Assembly (NCBI GenBank): GCA_934098295.1
Contig: CAKONV010000009.1
Location: 10,976-74,975, forward strand
Direction of reading: 5' to 3'
Source: an uncultured Bacilli bacterium
GTDB lineage: Bacteria; Bacillota_I; Bacilli_A; ML615J-28; CAG-313
DNA length: 64,000 bases
Shown: piece after piece, positions 47,364 to 56,158 of the stretch
Position numbering within the stretch: the stretch's first letter is position 1
Layout of the letters: each line of letters opens with the position of its first letter
Translations under genes and position numbers: made by a program
Notes under the pieces: model-generated
The model's database searches: none
Told to the model about the DNA's origin: nothing
The model's input: only the letters and a program-made list of their open reading frames with translations

Positions 47364-47644
47364 TTAAATAACTTTTTAAAGAAACTTTCTTCTTTTTTCT
47401 TTTCATTATCTAAATATGATAAAGATATTATGTTTCCGTTTATCCATAAAATCCCCTTATCTATATCTAACTGTTGCATTAACAAATCATTACCTTTTAC
47501 TAACAATAAGCCTAGTAAAGTATCTACTAAAAATTCTTCTTTATTTAAACTTTCTATTTTCTTTACACCCGTTATTTCTAGTTTTTTTCTATCTTTTAGC
47601 GATAGTTCTTGACCTTTGTTTTCTGTTAATTTAGTTTCATACAT
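47360..47644 (-). CDS. yabP: Sporulation protein YabP
   Basis: 94 residues of the YabP/YqfC family: LSLKDRKKLEITGVKKIESLNKEEFLVDT, LLGLLLVKG and GILWINGNIISLSY match the conserved beta-sandwich strands. Required in Bacillus for cortex formation. ATG 47644 follows TAGGAGG. CATACATAT at 47669-47677 resembles a mother-cell sigma -10, but the -35 spacing is poor. Confidence 0.85.
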   Translation of the reverse strand: MYETKLTENKGQELSLKDRKKLEITGVKKIESLNKEEFLVDTLLGLLLVKGNDLLMQQLDIDKGILWINGNIISLSYLDNEKKKEESFFKKLFK

Positions 47645-47707
47645 AAATTATTTCCTCCTATTTTAATTATATGTATGAAGTTCTTTAAAAATGAAAAAAT
47701 ACTAAAA

Positions 47708-47732
47708 AAAGCTAACCAATTTGGTTAGCTTT
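47708..47732 (-). terminator. Terminator after the 756-residue lipoprotein gene
   Basis: 11-bp stem AAAGCTAACCA / TGGTTAGCTTT with a 3-base loop, T run on the minus strand, 8 bases past the stop. Confidence 0.88.
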
Positions 47733-47740
47733 AAGTTTTT

Positions 47741-50011
47741 TTATAATGCTTGAATTAATAATTCTTGATTGAAGTTATTGAAAAGTACTTCAGTTGATTC
47801 TTCAGTATTACCTTTTGCTAATTGTCTTAACATATCAACAGTAGCTTTAAGTTCACTTACAAATTCTTCTTTGTTATTATATTTTATTTCTTTATCACCA
47901 AAGACATAATTCATTGGGAATCCTTTAGCATTATCAATTAATGTGCCTAAATCTTCAACTAATTTATCTAATAATGCACATGTATCTTCATCAAATAATT
48001 TGATTAATTCATCAAGTTGATTATTTAAAACAAGTTTAATTACTTCGTTTAATCCTTTTTCTTTAACAAATGTTAAGACTTTTTCTACAACGCTAATTAA
48101 GTCATTAACTACTAATTTAACGTCTTCTTCTTTAGCATTTGCTAACATTGTAATAATACTCTTTGCAGTTTCATCGGTAATTAAACCAACTTTTGGTAAT
48201 AATCTTACGATGGCAAGAACATCTGTAATAGTTAAATTTGCTTCATTCTTTATTACTTGTACTAGTTTTTCAACTAAAGGTAATAAATCTTCAGCATTTT
48301 TAACAACTACTGTTTCTATACTATAGTCATAAGAGATTATTGAAACAGTTGTTGTGCCCGTAGAATCAATTATATCTTTAGTAGTGATTTTCTGTGGAAT
48401 AATTGATAATTCTACATAAGTAATTACACCATTTTCTAATGTTACATTCGTTAAAGTATATGCAACACCAACTGTTAAATCATCAATACTTTCATATCCA
48501 TATTTTTCAAATAATCTCTTTAAATATTCATCAGTATTAATTTCATCACCAATTAAAGATTTGTTGCCTCTTTCTGAGATAGTTTCAACTTTGAAATTCA
48601 AGGCTTTAAGAATTGCATCAATATTTTCAGAATCACCTAAGAATCTATTTAATACATTAGCTTCATCATTTATTAGTTTAACAACAGCAGATACTAAGCT
48701 ATTGTAATCTTCTGTAGTCATTCCTAATAATTCTTGTAAACTATTAGCAGGAAGTTTGAATTGATCTTTTAAATTATTATAAATAGAATCTATAATAGCT
48801 TTTAAGTTAGCATCTTCTAATTCAACTGTAGGTAAATTATCTTTTAAAGCATATAGAACAATACAAGCAATTATTTGTTCAGGTGTTTCATAAGTAAAGG
48901 CTTTTTCTAATAATTCTTTAGTAATTACATTTAAGCTTGATACTAAATATACATATGTCATAGTAATACCTTTAGCAATATCGCTTGATTGTACATCTTT
49001 TAAAGCGCCTTCTAATTCTGTAAGAATATCACCTAATTTAATGTTGTCAGCAATTGTAAGATCAGCTAAATATGGTTTTAAAGCTGTTAATGCATCTCTT
49101 ACAAAATCGATTAAAACAACCATATCACTTTCTTTTAAAGTGTTAGCAAGTAAGATTTGAACTGCTGCATCTCTAATTTGAACAATCTTTTCAGGATTTT
49201 TATCAAATGTTCCATCTTTAAATAATTCTGATATTTGTGGAATTACTTGAATTGATAATTGACGATATGTATCTAAAGCTTGATTTGCTATTGAAGCAAA
49301 AGCTGTAGCGATTTCTAAGTTATTACGAACAAGTAAATTAGATATTTCTTTTAAGCTTACATCTAATCCTGTGTCTTTAAAGCTAAATACCATATTATTG
49401 ATTAAAGCTTGAAGAGTGTAGTTAAGGAAGTATGACATACCCAAAACTTGATCTTTTGATAAAGTTGTAATATTCATTAATAAAGATAAAACAATTGTTT
49501 GAATATCAGGTTTTTCAGTGTTCATTATGATGTCAACAAAAGACTCTAAAACATCTAAAGTTACACCATTATCATAAGCTTTATCACAAGCAATTTTGAA
49601 TAATTCTACATTTGTTTCATAAGTCTTTTCATCTTCAGCATCTTCTTTGCTACCAAGAAGGTTATCAATACAATATTGATACATTTCATTTCTAGAAGCT
49701 GTTGATGTACCTGTGAAATCAATTTTGCTACTTTCACTAGATGATTCATAACCATCAGCCATAGCTTTTACCGTAAAATTAAAATCTCTTGTTATATCTT
49801 TAACTTGATAAGAATTAGTTTTTGTTATATATGATTCGCTGTTAATAGTTACTACATAAGATGTTGCGTTAGAAACAGCATCCCAAGTAATTAAACCAGT
49901 ATCACTAATTTTAATGTTACTTGGAGTGTCTAAAGTTTTGTTTTCGGGATTACAACCAAATAAAACAAAGATTGTTAACAAAGCAACAAATAAACTTAAT
50001 ACTTTTTTCAT
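47741..50011 (-). CDS. Lipoprotein with FN3-like domain and long helical region (756 residues)
   Basis: Signal peptide with lipobox LFGC. A fibronectin type III-like domain covers about 30-98 (IKISDTGLITWDAVSNATSYVVTI). The remaining 650 residues are acidic helices with many LVxxLxxxL patterns, broadly like the repeat regions of the CvpA-anchored proteins but lacking their Trp motif. No known enzymatic motif. It should be anchored outside the cell. A structural or binding role is inferred. The promoter is at 50044-50072. Confidence 0.87.
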   Translation of the reverse strand: MKKVLSLFVALLTIFVLFGCNPENKTLDTPSNIKISDTGLITWDAVSNATSYVVTINSESYITKTNSYQVKDITRDFNFTVKAMADGYESSSESSKIDFTGTSTASRNEMYQYCIDNLLGSKEDAEDEKTYETNVELFKIACDKAYDNGVTLDVLESFVDIIMNTEKPDIQTIVLSLLMNITTLSKDQVLGMSYFLNYTLQALINNMVFSFKDTGLDVSLKEISNLLVRNNLEIATAFASIANQALDTYRQLSIQVIPQISELFKDGTFDKNPEKIVQIRDAAVQILLANTLKESDMVVLIDFVRDALTALKPYLADLTIADNIKLGDILTELEGALKDVQSSDIAKGITMTYVYLVSSLNVITKELLEKAFTYETPEQIIACIVLYALKDNLPTVELEDANLKAIIDSIYNNLKDQFKLPANSLQELLGMTTEDYNSLVSAVVKLINDEANVLNRFLGDSENIDAILKALNFKVETISERGNKSLIGDEINTDEYLKRLFEKYGYESIDDLTVGVAYTLTNVTLENGVITYVELSIIPQKITTKDIIDSTGTTTVSIISYDYSIETVVVKNAEDLLPLVEKLVQVIKNEANLTITDVLAIVRLLPKVGLITDETAKSIITMLANAKEEDVKLVVNDLISVVEKVLTFVKEKGLNEVIKLVLNNQLDELIKLFDEDTCALLDKLVEDLGTLIDNAKGFPMNYVFGDKEIKYNNKEEFVSELKATVDMLRQLAKGNTEESTEVLFNNFNQELLIQAL

Positions 50012-50043
50012 TTTTTTATTTCTCCTTTTTTTATTTCACTTTC

Positions 50044-50072
50044 ATTATACCAATTTTTTTTTAGATTGTAAA
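50044..50072 (-). promoter_or_regulatory. Promoter of the 756-residue lipoprotein
   Basis: TTTACA (50067-50072), 17-base spacer, TATAAT (50044-50049). Confidence 0.72.
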
Positions 50073-50142
50073 GGGAAAACAAAAATATTTATATTTTATT
50101 TACTTACATTTTAGTTATATTCAATTCTTTTAAGTGAATTTA

Positions 50143-50171
50143 TTACACTTGTTTTAAAAATATGATATAAT
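50143..50171 (+). promoter_or_regulatory. Promoter of lysS
   Basis: TTACAC (50143-50148), 17-base spacer, TATAAT (50166-50171), giving a leader of about 30 bases. There is no T-box in front of this synthetase gene. Confidence 0.75.
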
Positions 50172-50207
50172 AGAATAAATACATATTAAAAAATAAGGAG
50201 GATTAAT

Positions 50208-51704
50208 ATGGCAGAAGATTTACGTCTATCTGAACAAGAAATAGTTCGCCGTAACAAAATGGAAGATTTAAGAAGTAAAGGGATTGATCCTTTTGGACAA
50301 AAATTCGAAAGAACTTCTAATTCTGGCTTACTTAAGGCTCAATACGGAGAATGTAGTAAAGAGGAATTAGATGAAAAACATATTACGGTATCAATTGCCG
50401 GAAGAATAATGAGTAAACGTCGTCAAGGTAAGATTGGCTTTATGCATATTCAAGATCGTGAAGGTCAAATTCAAATATTTATGAGAGCTGATGCTGTTAG
50501 CGAATTTGATTATGAACTTTTTAAAACTTCTGATATTGGTGATATTATCGGTATCGTTGGTGAAGTTATTAAAACACAAACAGGAGAATTATCTGTAAGA
50601 GCTAATAAATATGTTCATCTTTGTAAGGCATTACGTCCTCTTCCTGAAAAATTCCATGGATTACAAGACCGAGAAGAAGCTCGTAGAAGACGTTATGTTG
50701 ATTTAATTATGAATGAAGAGACTCGTAAAATTGCCTTTATGCGTCCAAAGATTATTCGTGGTGTTCAAAAATATCTAGATTCAAGAGGATATATTGAAGT
50801 TGAAACTCCAGTACTAAACCCAATCTTAGGTGGTGCGGCTGCTCGTCCTTTCATTACTCATCATAATGCTTTAGATATGGATTTCTATTTAAGAATTGCC
50901 ACGGAATTATATTTAAAAAGATTAATCGTGGGTGGAATGGAAGCTGTTTATGAAATTGGTAGATTATTCCGTAATGAAGGAATGGATGCTACTCATAACC
51001 CTGAATTTACTACTGTTGAAGCATATCTTGCCTATGGTGATTTAAGTGATATGATGGATCTTGCAGAAGGATTATTTGTCACTCTTGCTAAAGAAGTAGT
51101 AGGAAAAACTGAATTTACTTTTAATGGTCATGAAATTACTTTAAAGGCTCCATTTAAACGTGTTCATATGGTTGATGCTATTAAAGAAGTTACAGGCATT
51201 GATTTCTTTAAGATTACTGATGTTAATGAGGCTTTAGCTCTTGCTGAAAAGCATCATATTGAAGTACCTAAGCATGAACAAACTGTAGGTCATATTATTA
51301 ATTTGTTCTTTGAAGAATACGTTGAAAAAACTTTAATTCAACCAACAATTCTTTATGGACATCCTGTGGAAATCAGTCCTTTAACTAAAAAGAATCCTAA
51401 AGATCCTCGATTTACAGATCGTTTTGAATTATTCATTGGTGAAAAAGAATTCGCTAATGCTTACACAGAATTAAATGATCCAATTGATCAAAAGGAACGT
51501 TTCTTAGAACAATTAAAGGAAAAAGATTTAGGAAATGAAGAAGCAAATGAAATGGATACAGATTTCGTTGAAGCACTAGAATATGGTATGCCACCTACTG
51601 GAGGAATCGGTATTGGTATTGACCGTCTTGTTATGCTTCTTACTGGCTGTGATACTATTCGTGATGTTTTACTTTTCCCTCATATGAAGAATAGACAACT
51701 TTAA
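50208..51704 (+). CDS. lysS: Lysyl-tRNA synthetase (class II)
   Basis: Charges tRNA-Lys. 498 residues, full length. The N-terminal OB fold (about 60-150, with the FMHIQDREGQIQIF strand) is followed by class II motifs: motif 1 around GYIEVETPVL, motif 2 RLFRNEGMDATHNPEFT, motif 3 GGIGIGIDRLVMLL. ATG 50208 follows AAGGAGG. In B. subtilis lysS lies downstream of ftsH/hslO, matching the gene set in this window. Confidence 0.98.
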   Translation: MAEDLRLSEQEIVRRNKMEDLRSKGIDPFGQKFERTSNSGLLKAQYGECSKEELDEKHITVSIAGRIMSKRRQGKIGFMHIQDREGQIQIFMRADAVSEFDYELFKTSDIGDIIGIVGEVIKTQTGELSVRANKYVHLCKALRPLPEKFHGLQDREEARRRRYVDLIMNEETRKIAFMRPKIIRGVQKYLDSRGYIEVETPVLNPILGGAAARPFITHHNALDMDFYLRIATELYLKRLIVGGMEAVYEIGRLFRNEGMDATHNPEFTTVEAYLAYGDLSDMMDLAEGLFVTLAKEVVGKTEFTFNGHEITLKAPFKRVHMVDAIKEVTGIDFFKITDVNEALALAEKHHIEVPKHEQTVGHIINLFFEEYVEKTLIQPTILYGHPVEISPLTKKNPKDPRFTDRFELFIGEKEFANAYTELNDPIDQKERFLEQLKEKDLGNEEANEMDTDFVEALEYGMPPTGGIGIGIDRLVMLLTGCDTIRDVLLFPHMKNRQL

Positions 51705-51707
51705 AAT

Positions 51708-51745
51708 AAATAGTCAATATCTAAAATTTTAGATATTGACTATTT
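51708..51745 (+). terminator. Bidirectional terminator between lysS and the BadF-type kinase
   Basis: Perfect 19-bp inverted repeat (arms 51708-51726 and 51727-51745) centred on AAAATTTT, with flanking T and A runs serving both convergent genes. Confidence 0.9.
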
Positions 51746-52660
51746 TTATTTATTAAGTATTCCTAATCTTTTAGCAAGAAAATATGTGCCAAAAATAGGA
51801 TCTGTTTTCTTTGTATATATATTAAATTTAAAGCCTTTGCTTTCTAAAGTTCTTACTAGTTCTTCTTTAGCTACTAATGCATTATTTATATATCCACCAA
51901 TTAATCCTAAAACAAAATTATCTTTGATACCTAAGTGATTAGCACAATTAATAATGTCTTTTCCTAAAGATGCACCGGTTTCTTTTAACCATGAAATAGC
52001 CTCATTATCATTTTGTTTAGCCTGTTCAATAAAGAAACTAGCAAATGATGCAAGTTCAGTTTTCGTATGATTATAGATAAAATCATCCAAATCTCTAAAG
52101 TCTTTTAAATTAAAATGAGAAAAGAATTTTTTACTTAAATTAGATATATAATTATTTTCTTCATATTCTTTAATCATTTTAATTACATAATCTTTTGTAC
52201 AACAATATCCAGAGCCTCTTTCCGTTAATAAATGCCCCCAACCACTTGTCATGAAAATATCTTTATTGTTCATGCCAACAACGGCAGCTCCCGTTCCTGA
52301 AATAGCTACAATACCTTTTTCATATTGATCTTCTAGAATCATATATAAAGCCATCATGGCATCATTAATCATTACAACTTCTGCATGGTAAGTATCGCGT
52401 AAATCTTTTTTATATTCTTCTACATGAGGAAAAATCGCAAAGGCTGATATGCCCATAATAATTCCTTTGATAAGATATTCATTGTTATTTTCTTTGATTA
52501 CTTCATCAATTCCCAATCTTATATTTTTTCCAGCATCTTTGCTTACAGCATAACTTCCAACGCCATATTTTCTTTCAATTATAACTTTACCAAAACTATC
52601 TATTAAAGCGACGTTTGTCTTTGTTCCTCCAGCATCTACACCTATAATTGCTTCTTTCAT
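51746..52660 (-). CDS. BadF/BadG-type sugar kinase (N-acetylglucosamine kinase-like)
   Basis: 304-residue ASKHA-fold kinase. The N-terminal phosphate loop GVDAGGTKTNVALID, the ISGTGAAVVG adenosine segment, the GWGHLLTERGSGY motif and the terminal GTYFLAKRLG region are typical of BadF/BadG family N-acetylglucosamine kinases. Cytoplasmic. A role in amino-sugar salvage or peptidoglycan recycling is inferred. The start lies 1 base after the stop of the upstream gene, with GGAG before it. Confidence 0.88.
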   Translation of the reverse strand: MKEAIIGVDAGGTKTNVALIDSFGKVIIERKYGVGSYAVSKDAGKNIRLGIDEVIKENNNEYLIKGIIMGISAFAIFPHVEEYKKDLRDTYHAEVVMINDAMMALYMILEDQYEKGIVAISGTGAAVVGMNNKDIFMTSGWGHLLTERGSGYCCTKDYVIKMIKEYEENNYISNLSKKFFSHFNLKDFRDLDDFIYNHTKTELASFASFFIEQAKQNDNEAISWLKETGASLGKDIINCANHLGIKDNFVLGLIGGYINNALVAKEELVRTLESKGFKFNIYTKKTDPIFGTYFLAKRLGILNK

Positions 52661-52661
52661 T

Positions 52662-53201
52662 TTAATATAACTCCAATTCTTCAGCTATTAATTCAAAAAC
52701 ACTATAAACAGGGCGATAGGTATTAACTTTGGGTAAAACTGAGGATATATCACATTCTAGTCTTTGTTTTATATCTAAGGTTACTTCTTCTTTGTTAATC
52801 ATTACTTTATCAATTAAATAAGCAGCATCATCTAGGGTTTTCTTTCTTTCGGGAGTTAAATATTCTTCTCCATCTAAATAGCCTTTTATGTCATCAATTA
52901 AAATTGAATAAACAATTAAATGTGCATACTTGTTTAGCGTGTTAATATCCTTGTCAAAATAATCTTCATAATATGTTTTAATTTCATTTAATGAATTAGA
53001 TAAATAGCCATAACCAATATCAAATATATCTTCCATGTCGGGATCAATTTTAGCTTTATCCATGTGTTTTCTATATATATAGTCTAATACTTTTATACAA
53101 TCTGATAGGCAAAGTAATACTTCCGAAGATGTTTCTTTTAGTTTCAAAATCAATTGTTCTTTCTCACCAATATAATTTCCATAATCTTCATAGATGTCCA
53201 T
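52662..53201 (-). CDS. Uncharacterised helical protein, 179 residues
   Basis: No family recognised. Acidic and probably all-alpha, with long helices (KEQLILKLKETSSEVLLCLSD-like) and no signal peptide or membrane segment. It starts at ATG 53201 after AGAGGTA and is the first gene of a two-gene unit with the sugar kinase. It is divergent from hslO. Function cannot be inferred. Confidence 0.75.
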   Translation of the reverse strand: MDIYEDYGNYIGEKEQLILKLKETSSEVLLCLSDCIKVLDYIYRKHMDKAKIDPDMEDIFDIGYGYLSNSLNEIKTYYEDYFDKDINTLNKYAHLIVYSILIDDIKGYLDGEEYLTPERKKTLDDAAYLIDKVMINKEEVTLDIKQRLECDISSVLPKVNTYRPVYSVFELIAEELELY

Positions 53202-53353
53202 TTCAAAATACCTCTTTTAATTTTTATATATATTATACTTTAATTTTTGTTATTTTTCAAAAGAAAAACGTAATTTTTAATAAATATTGGTTTTTCTGTG
53301 TTATACTTATATTAGATAATAAATTAGACTTTAAAAAGAAAGAAGGAATAATT

Positions 53354-54238
53354 ATGTCTGATACTTTAGTAAAAGCTTTAGGTTTTAAGAATATGGCAAG
53401 ACTATATGCAGTCACAACTACTGATGCTGTCAATAAAATTGGTGATCGTTTAAGCTACTATCCTAGTGCCCTTGATGCTCTTGGTCGTGTTTTGAGTATG
53501 GGGGCTATGATGGGCGGAACTTTAAAAGGTGATGAAACAGTTACTATTAAAATTGATGGAACTGGTCAGATTGGTCGTATTTTAGTTGATGCTGATGCTT
53601 CAGGACACATTAGAGGCTATGCCGAAAACCCTCATTGTCATTTTGAAAATAATAATGGAACACTAAATGTTAAAGATACCGTTGGTAGAAGTGGCACTAT
53701 TACTGTTATTAAAGATTTAAAATTAAAGGAGCCTTTTACAGGGCTTTCTCCTATTATTAGCGGAGAACTTGCTGAAGATTTTGCCTATTATTATTCAATT
53801 AGTGAACAAATTCCTACTGCTATTTCTTTAGGGGTCTTAGTAGAACCATCTGGTCGGGCTGTTTGTTCAGGTGGATTCATGGTTCAACTTTTACCGAACA
53901 CTAGTGATGAAGTAGCTTTGGAAATTGAAAACAAAGTGAAAGCTCTTCCTCCTGTAAGTGAAATGTTATCAAGTGGATATTCACCAAGTGATATTTTAAA
54001 AAATATTGCTAGTGATTGTGTTATTCTTGAAGAAACAGATGTTATTGAACAATGTACTTGTAGTAAAGAACGTTTTGGAAAAGGTATATTATCTTTAGGA
54101 TCAAAAGAAATTAAAGAAATCATTGATACCGATGGCAAAGCAGATACTGTTTGTCATTTCTGTGGAAATAAGTATCACTTCGACAAAGAAGATCTTGAAA
54201 AATTATATCAAGAAGCATTAATTAAGGAGAAAAAATAA
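53354..54238 (+). CDS. hslO: Redox-regulated chaperone Hsp33
   Basis: Holdase activated by oxidation. 294 residues. The C-terminal redox switch is complete: CTC in EQCTCSKERFG and CHFC near the end bind zinc. The N-terminal domain includes GRVLSMGAMMGG and VEPSGRAVCSGGFMVQ. The start is ATG 53354 after GAAGGA. An upstream in-frame extension is rejected as unconserved and rich in Phe/Tyr. A TGTTATACT extended -10 lies at 53299-53307. The M42 peptidase gene starts 1 base after its stop. Confidence 0.96.
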   Translation: MSDTLVKALGFKNMARLYAVTTTDAVNKIGDRLSYYPSALDALGRVLSMGAMMGGTLKGDETVTIKIDGTGQIGRILVDADASGHIRGYAENPHCHFENNNGTLNVKDTVGRSGTITVIKDLKLKEPFTGLSPIISGELAEDFAYYYSISEQIPTAISLGVLVEPSGRAVCSGGFMVQLLPNTSDEVALEIENKVKALPPVSEMLSSGYSPSDILKNIASDCVILEETDVIEQCTCSKERFGKGILSLGSKEIKEIIDTDGKADTVCHFCGNKYHFDKEDLEKLYQEALIKEKK

Positions 54239-54239
54239 C

Positions 54240-55253
54240 ATGGAATTAAATTATAAATTATTAGAAAAGATTATTAATATTCCTAGTCCTACCGGTTTTT
54301 GTATGAATATAATTGCTTATTTAAGTGATTACTTAAAAGAACTAGGTTATGAATCTTATAAAAACAAAAAAGGAAATCTTATTGTAAGTGTAAAAGGTAA
54401 AGAGGAATATTGTGTAGGCTTAAGTGCTCATGTTGATACTTTAGGACTTATTGTAAGAAGTATTAATAGCGATGGTACTTTAAGGTTTTCACCTCTTGGA
54501 GGTCCTTTATTAAATACTTATAATGGTGAATATTGTAAAGTGTTTACGCGAAACAATAAAGTATATACGGGAACAGTACTTTCAACATCACCAGCTGTTC
54601 ATGTTTTTAAAGATGCCTCTAACAAAGAAGCTAAGGAAGAAAATATGGCTATCCGTTTAGATGAAGTTGTTTATAAAAAGGATGATGTTAAAAAGTTGGG
54701 CATTGATAATGGTGATATTATTTCTATTGACCCTAAATTTGAGATTACTGAATCAGGTTTTGTTAAAACACGATTTCTAGATGATAAGGCTAGTGCCTTT
54801 CTTCTTTTAGAAGTCTTAAGATATTTAAAAGAAAATAATATAACTCCTAAATATTCATTAAAATTTATTTTTACAACTTATGAAGAAGTTGGACATGGAT
54901 GTAGTAGTATTCCTAATATTGATGAATTGTTAGCTGTTGATATGGGATGCATCGGACTTGATTTAAGTTGTACTGAAGAAAATGTATCAATTTGTGTAAA
55001 AGATGGTTCTGGTCCTTATGATTACAATATGATTACTAATCTTGTAAATATAGCTAAAAAATTAAACATTGATTATGCTCTTGATGTATATCCATACTAT
55101 TCTTCTGATGCTTCAGCTGCTCTAAGAGGTGGTAATGATATTAAATGTGCATTAATCGGTACAGGCGTTGCGGCAAGTCATGGTATGGAAAGAACACATA
55201 TTCATGGTTTAATTAACACCTTTAAATTGATTTTAGGTTACTTAGATATATAA
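54240..55253 (+). CDS. M42 family metallopeptidase
   Basis: 337-residue dinuclear zinc aminopeptidase of the M42 (glutamyl aminopeptidase/endoglucanase-like) family. Visible ligands and catalytic segments: GLSAHVDTLG, TRFLDDKASAF, TTYEEVGHGCS, and the late SHGMERTHIHG. It forms large dodecameric shells in relatives. Translationally coupled to hslO with AAGGAG inside that gene's end. Confidence 0.93.
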   Translation: MELNYKLLEKIINIPSPTGFCMNIIAYLSDYLKELGYESYKNKKGNLIVSVKGKEEYCVGLSAHVDTLGLIVRSINSDGTLRFSPLGGPLLNTYNGEYCKVFTRNNKVYTGTVLSTSPAVHVFKDASNKEAKEENMAIRLDEVVYKKDDVKKLGIDNGDIISIDPKFEITESGFVKTRFLDDKASAFLLLEVLRYLKENNITPKYSLKFIFTTYEEVGHGCSSIPNIDELLAVDMGCIGLDLSCTEENVSICVKDGSGPYDYNMITNLVNIAKKLNIDYALDVYPYYSSDASAALRGGNDIKCALIGTGVAASHGMERTHIHGLINTFKLILGYLDI

Positions 55254-55271
55254 AATTTATTTTAGAAATTA

Positions 55272-55300
55272 AAAATGTCAAGAAATTATCTTGACATTTT
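55272..55300 (+). terminator. Bidirectional terminator between the M42 gene and maf
   Basis: 12-bp stem AAAATGTCAAGA / TCTTGACATTTT with a 5-base loop, T-rich on both sides. Confidence 0.88.
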
Positions 55301-55855
55301 TTAATTAAATTCTTTTAGTTTTTGACATAAAGTGGCTATTGGTAATCCCATTACATTATAATAGCTGCCCTCTAATTTGGATATATATTTAGCCGCATAA
55401 CCTTGAATAGCATATGAGCCAGCTTTATCATAAACATTCTCATTTTTTAAATAATTTTTAATTTCTTCATCGCTTAAAGGAAGAAAGGTAACAAAGGTTG
55501 TTTCATAAAAAGTTTCTTGTTTATCTTTTGTAATGATACTAACACCAGTAACTACTTCATGAGTTTTATTTTGAAGAAGTTGTAACATTCGGATTGCATC
55601 CGCTTCTCCTTTAGGTTTACCTAAAATTTCATTATCAACTTTCACAATTGTATCAGCACCAATTACTAAATCATCACTATGATTTTTAAATACGTCCATA
55701 GCCTTTTGATAAGCTAGACTTTTAACTATTTCTTCTATTGATTTACTTCTATCGATTACTTCTATACATGATGAAGGGATTGTTTCATGCTGTATACCAA
55801 CCAAATCCAATATTTCATTTCTTCTTGGAGATGATGATGCTAAAATTATTTTCAT
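55301..55855 (-). CDS. maf: Maf family nucleotide pyrophosphatase
   Basis: 184 residues. Motifs: ILASSSPRR at the start, VIGADTIV, LGKPKGEADA, and KAGSYAIQGYAA with LEGSYYNVMGLP near the end. House-cleaning hydrolase of non-canonical NTPs, linked to septum formation in Bacillus. The start is ATG 55855 behind AAGGAG, rather than the ATG 27 bases upstream. It ends the long operon that begins with the hydrolase gene, after a GC-rich hairpin. Confidence 0.93.
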   Translation of the reverse strand: MKIILASSSPRRNEILDLVGIQHETIPSSCIEVIDRSKSIEEIVKSLAYQKAMDVFKNHSDDLVIGADTIVKVDNEILGKPKGEADAIRMLQLLQNKTHEVVTGVSIITKDKQETFYETTFVTFLPLSDEEIKNYLKNENVYDKAGSYAIQGYAAKYISKLEGSYYNVMGLPIATLCQKLKEFN

Positions 55856-55873
55856 TGTTTTCTCCTTTTTATT

Positions 55874-55903
55874 AAGAGCCACCCCTTTTTAGGGGTGGCT
55901 CTT
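55874..55903 (-). terminator. GC-rich hairpin between rqcP and maf
   Basis: 12-bp stem AAGAGCCACCCC / GGGGTGGCTCTT with a 6-base loop, overlapping the rqcP stop codon. The following T run is poor, so it may be a partial terminator or an mRNA-stability element that lowers maf expression. Confidence 0.6.
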
Positions 55904-56156
55904 ATTTTGTTTCTTCTTTTAGTAATTCATACATTAATGTTGCATCTTCTTTTTTTACACTTGTTTGTAAAGAAGTTACTTTAATTTCAATGACTTTTCT
56001 ACCGAATGATATAGTTATTATATCACCCAAAGAAATTTCTTTTGAAGGCTTTGCAACTTTGCCGTTAACTAAAATACGTTCTGTTTCACTTGCTTCTTTA
56101 GCAAGAGTACGTCTTTTAATAATTCTTGATACTTTTAGATATTTATCTAATCTCAT
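55902..56156 (-). CDS. rqcP: S4-domain RNA-binding protein (RqcP/YabO)
   Basis: 84 residues with an S4 domain: MRLDKYLKVSRIIKRRTLAKE, then ILVNGKVAKPSKEISLGDIITI. RqcP cooperates with RqcH in adding alanine tails to stalled nascent chains. It starts 2 bases after ftsH. In B. subtilis it precedes yabP-yabQ, which are elsewhere in this window. Confidence 0.92.
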   Translation of the reverse strand: MRLDKYLKVSRIIKRRTLAKEASETERILVNGKVAKPSKEISLGDIITISFGRKVIEIKVTSLQTSVKKEDATLMYELLKEETK

Positions 56157-56158
56157 TA

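Noticed and set aside
47669..47677. SigE/SigK-like -10 CATACATAT before yabP
   Set aside because: No matching -35 at proper spacing, so it is mentioned only as a hint in the yabP entry.
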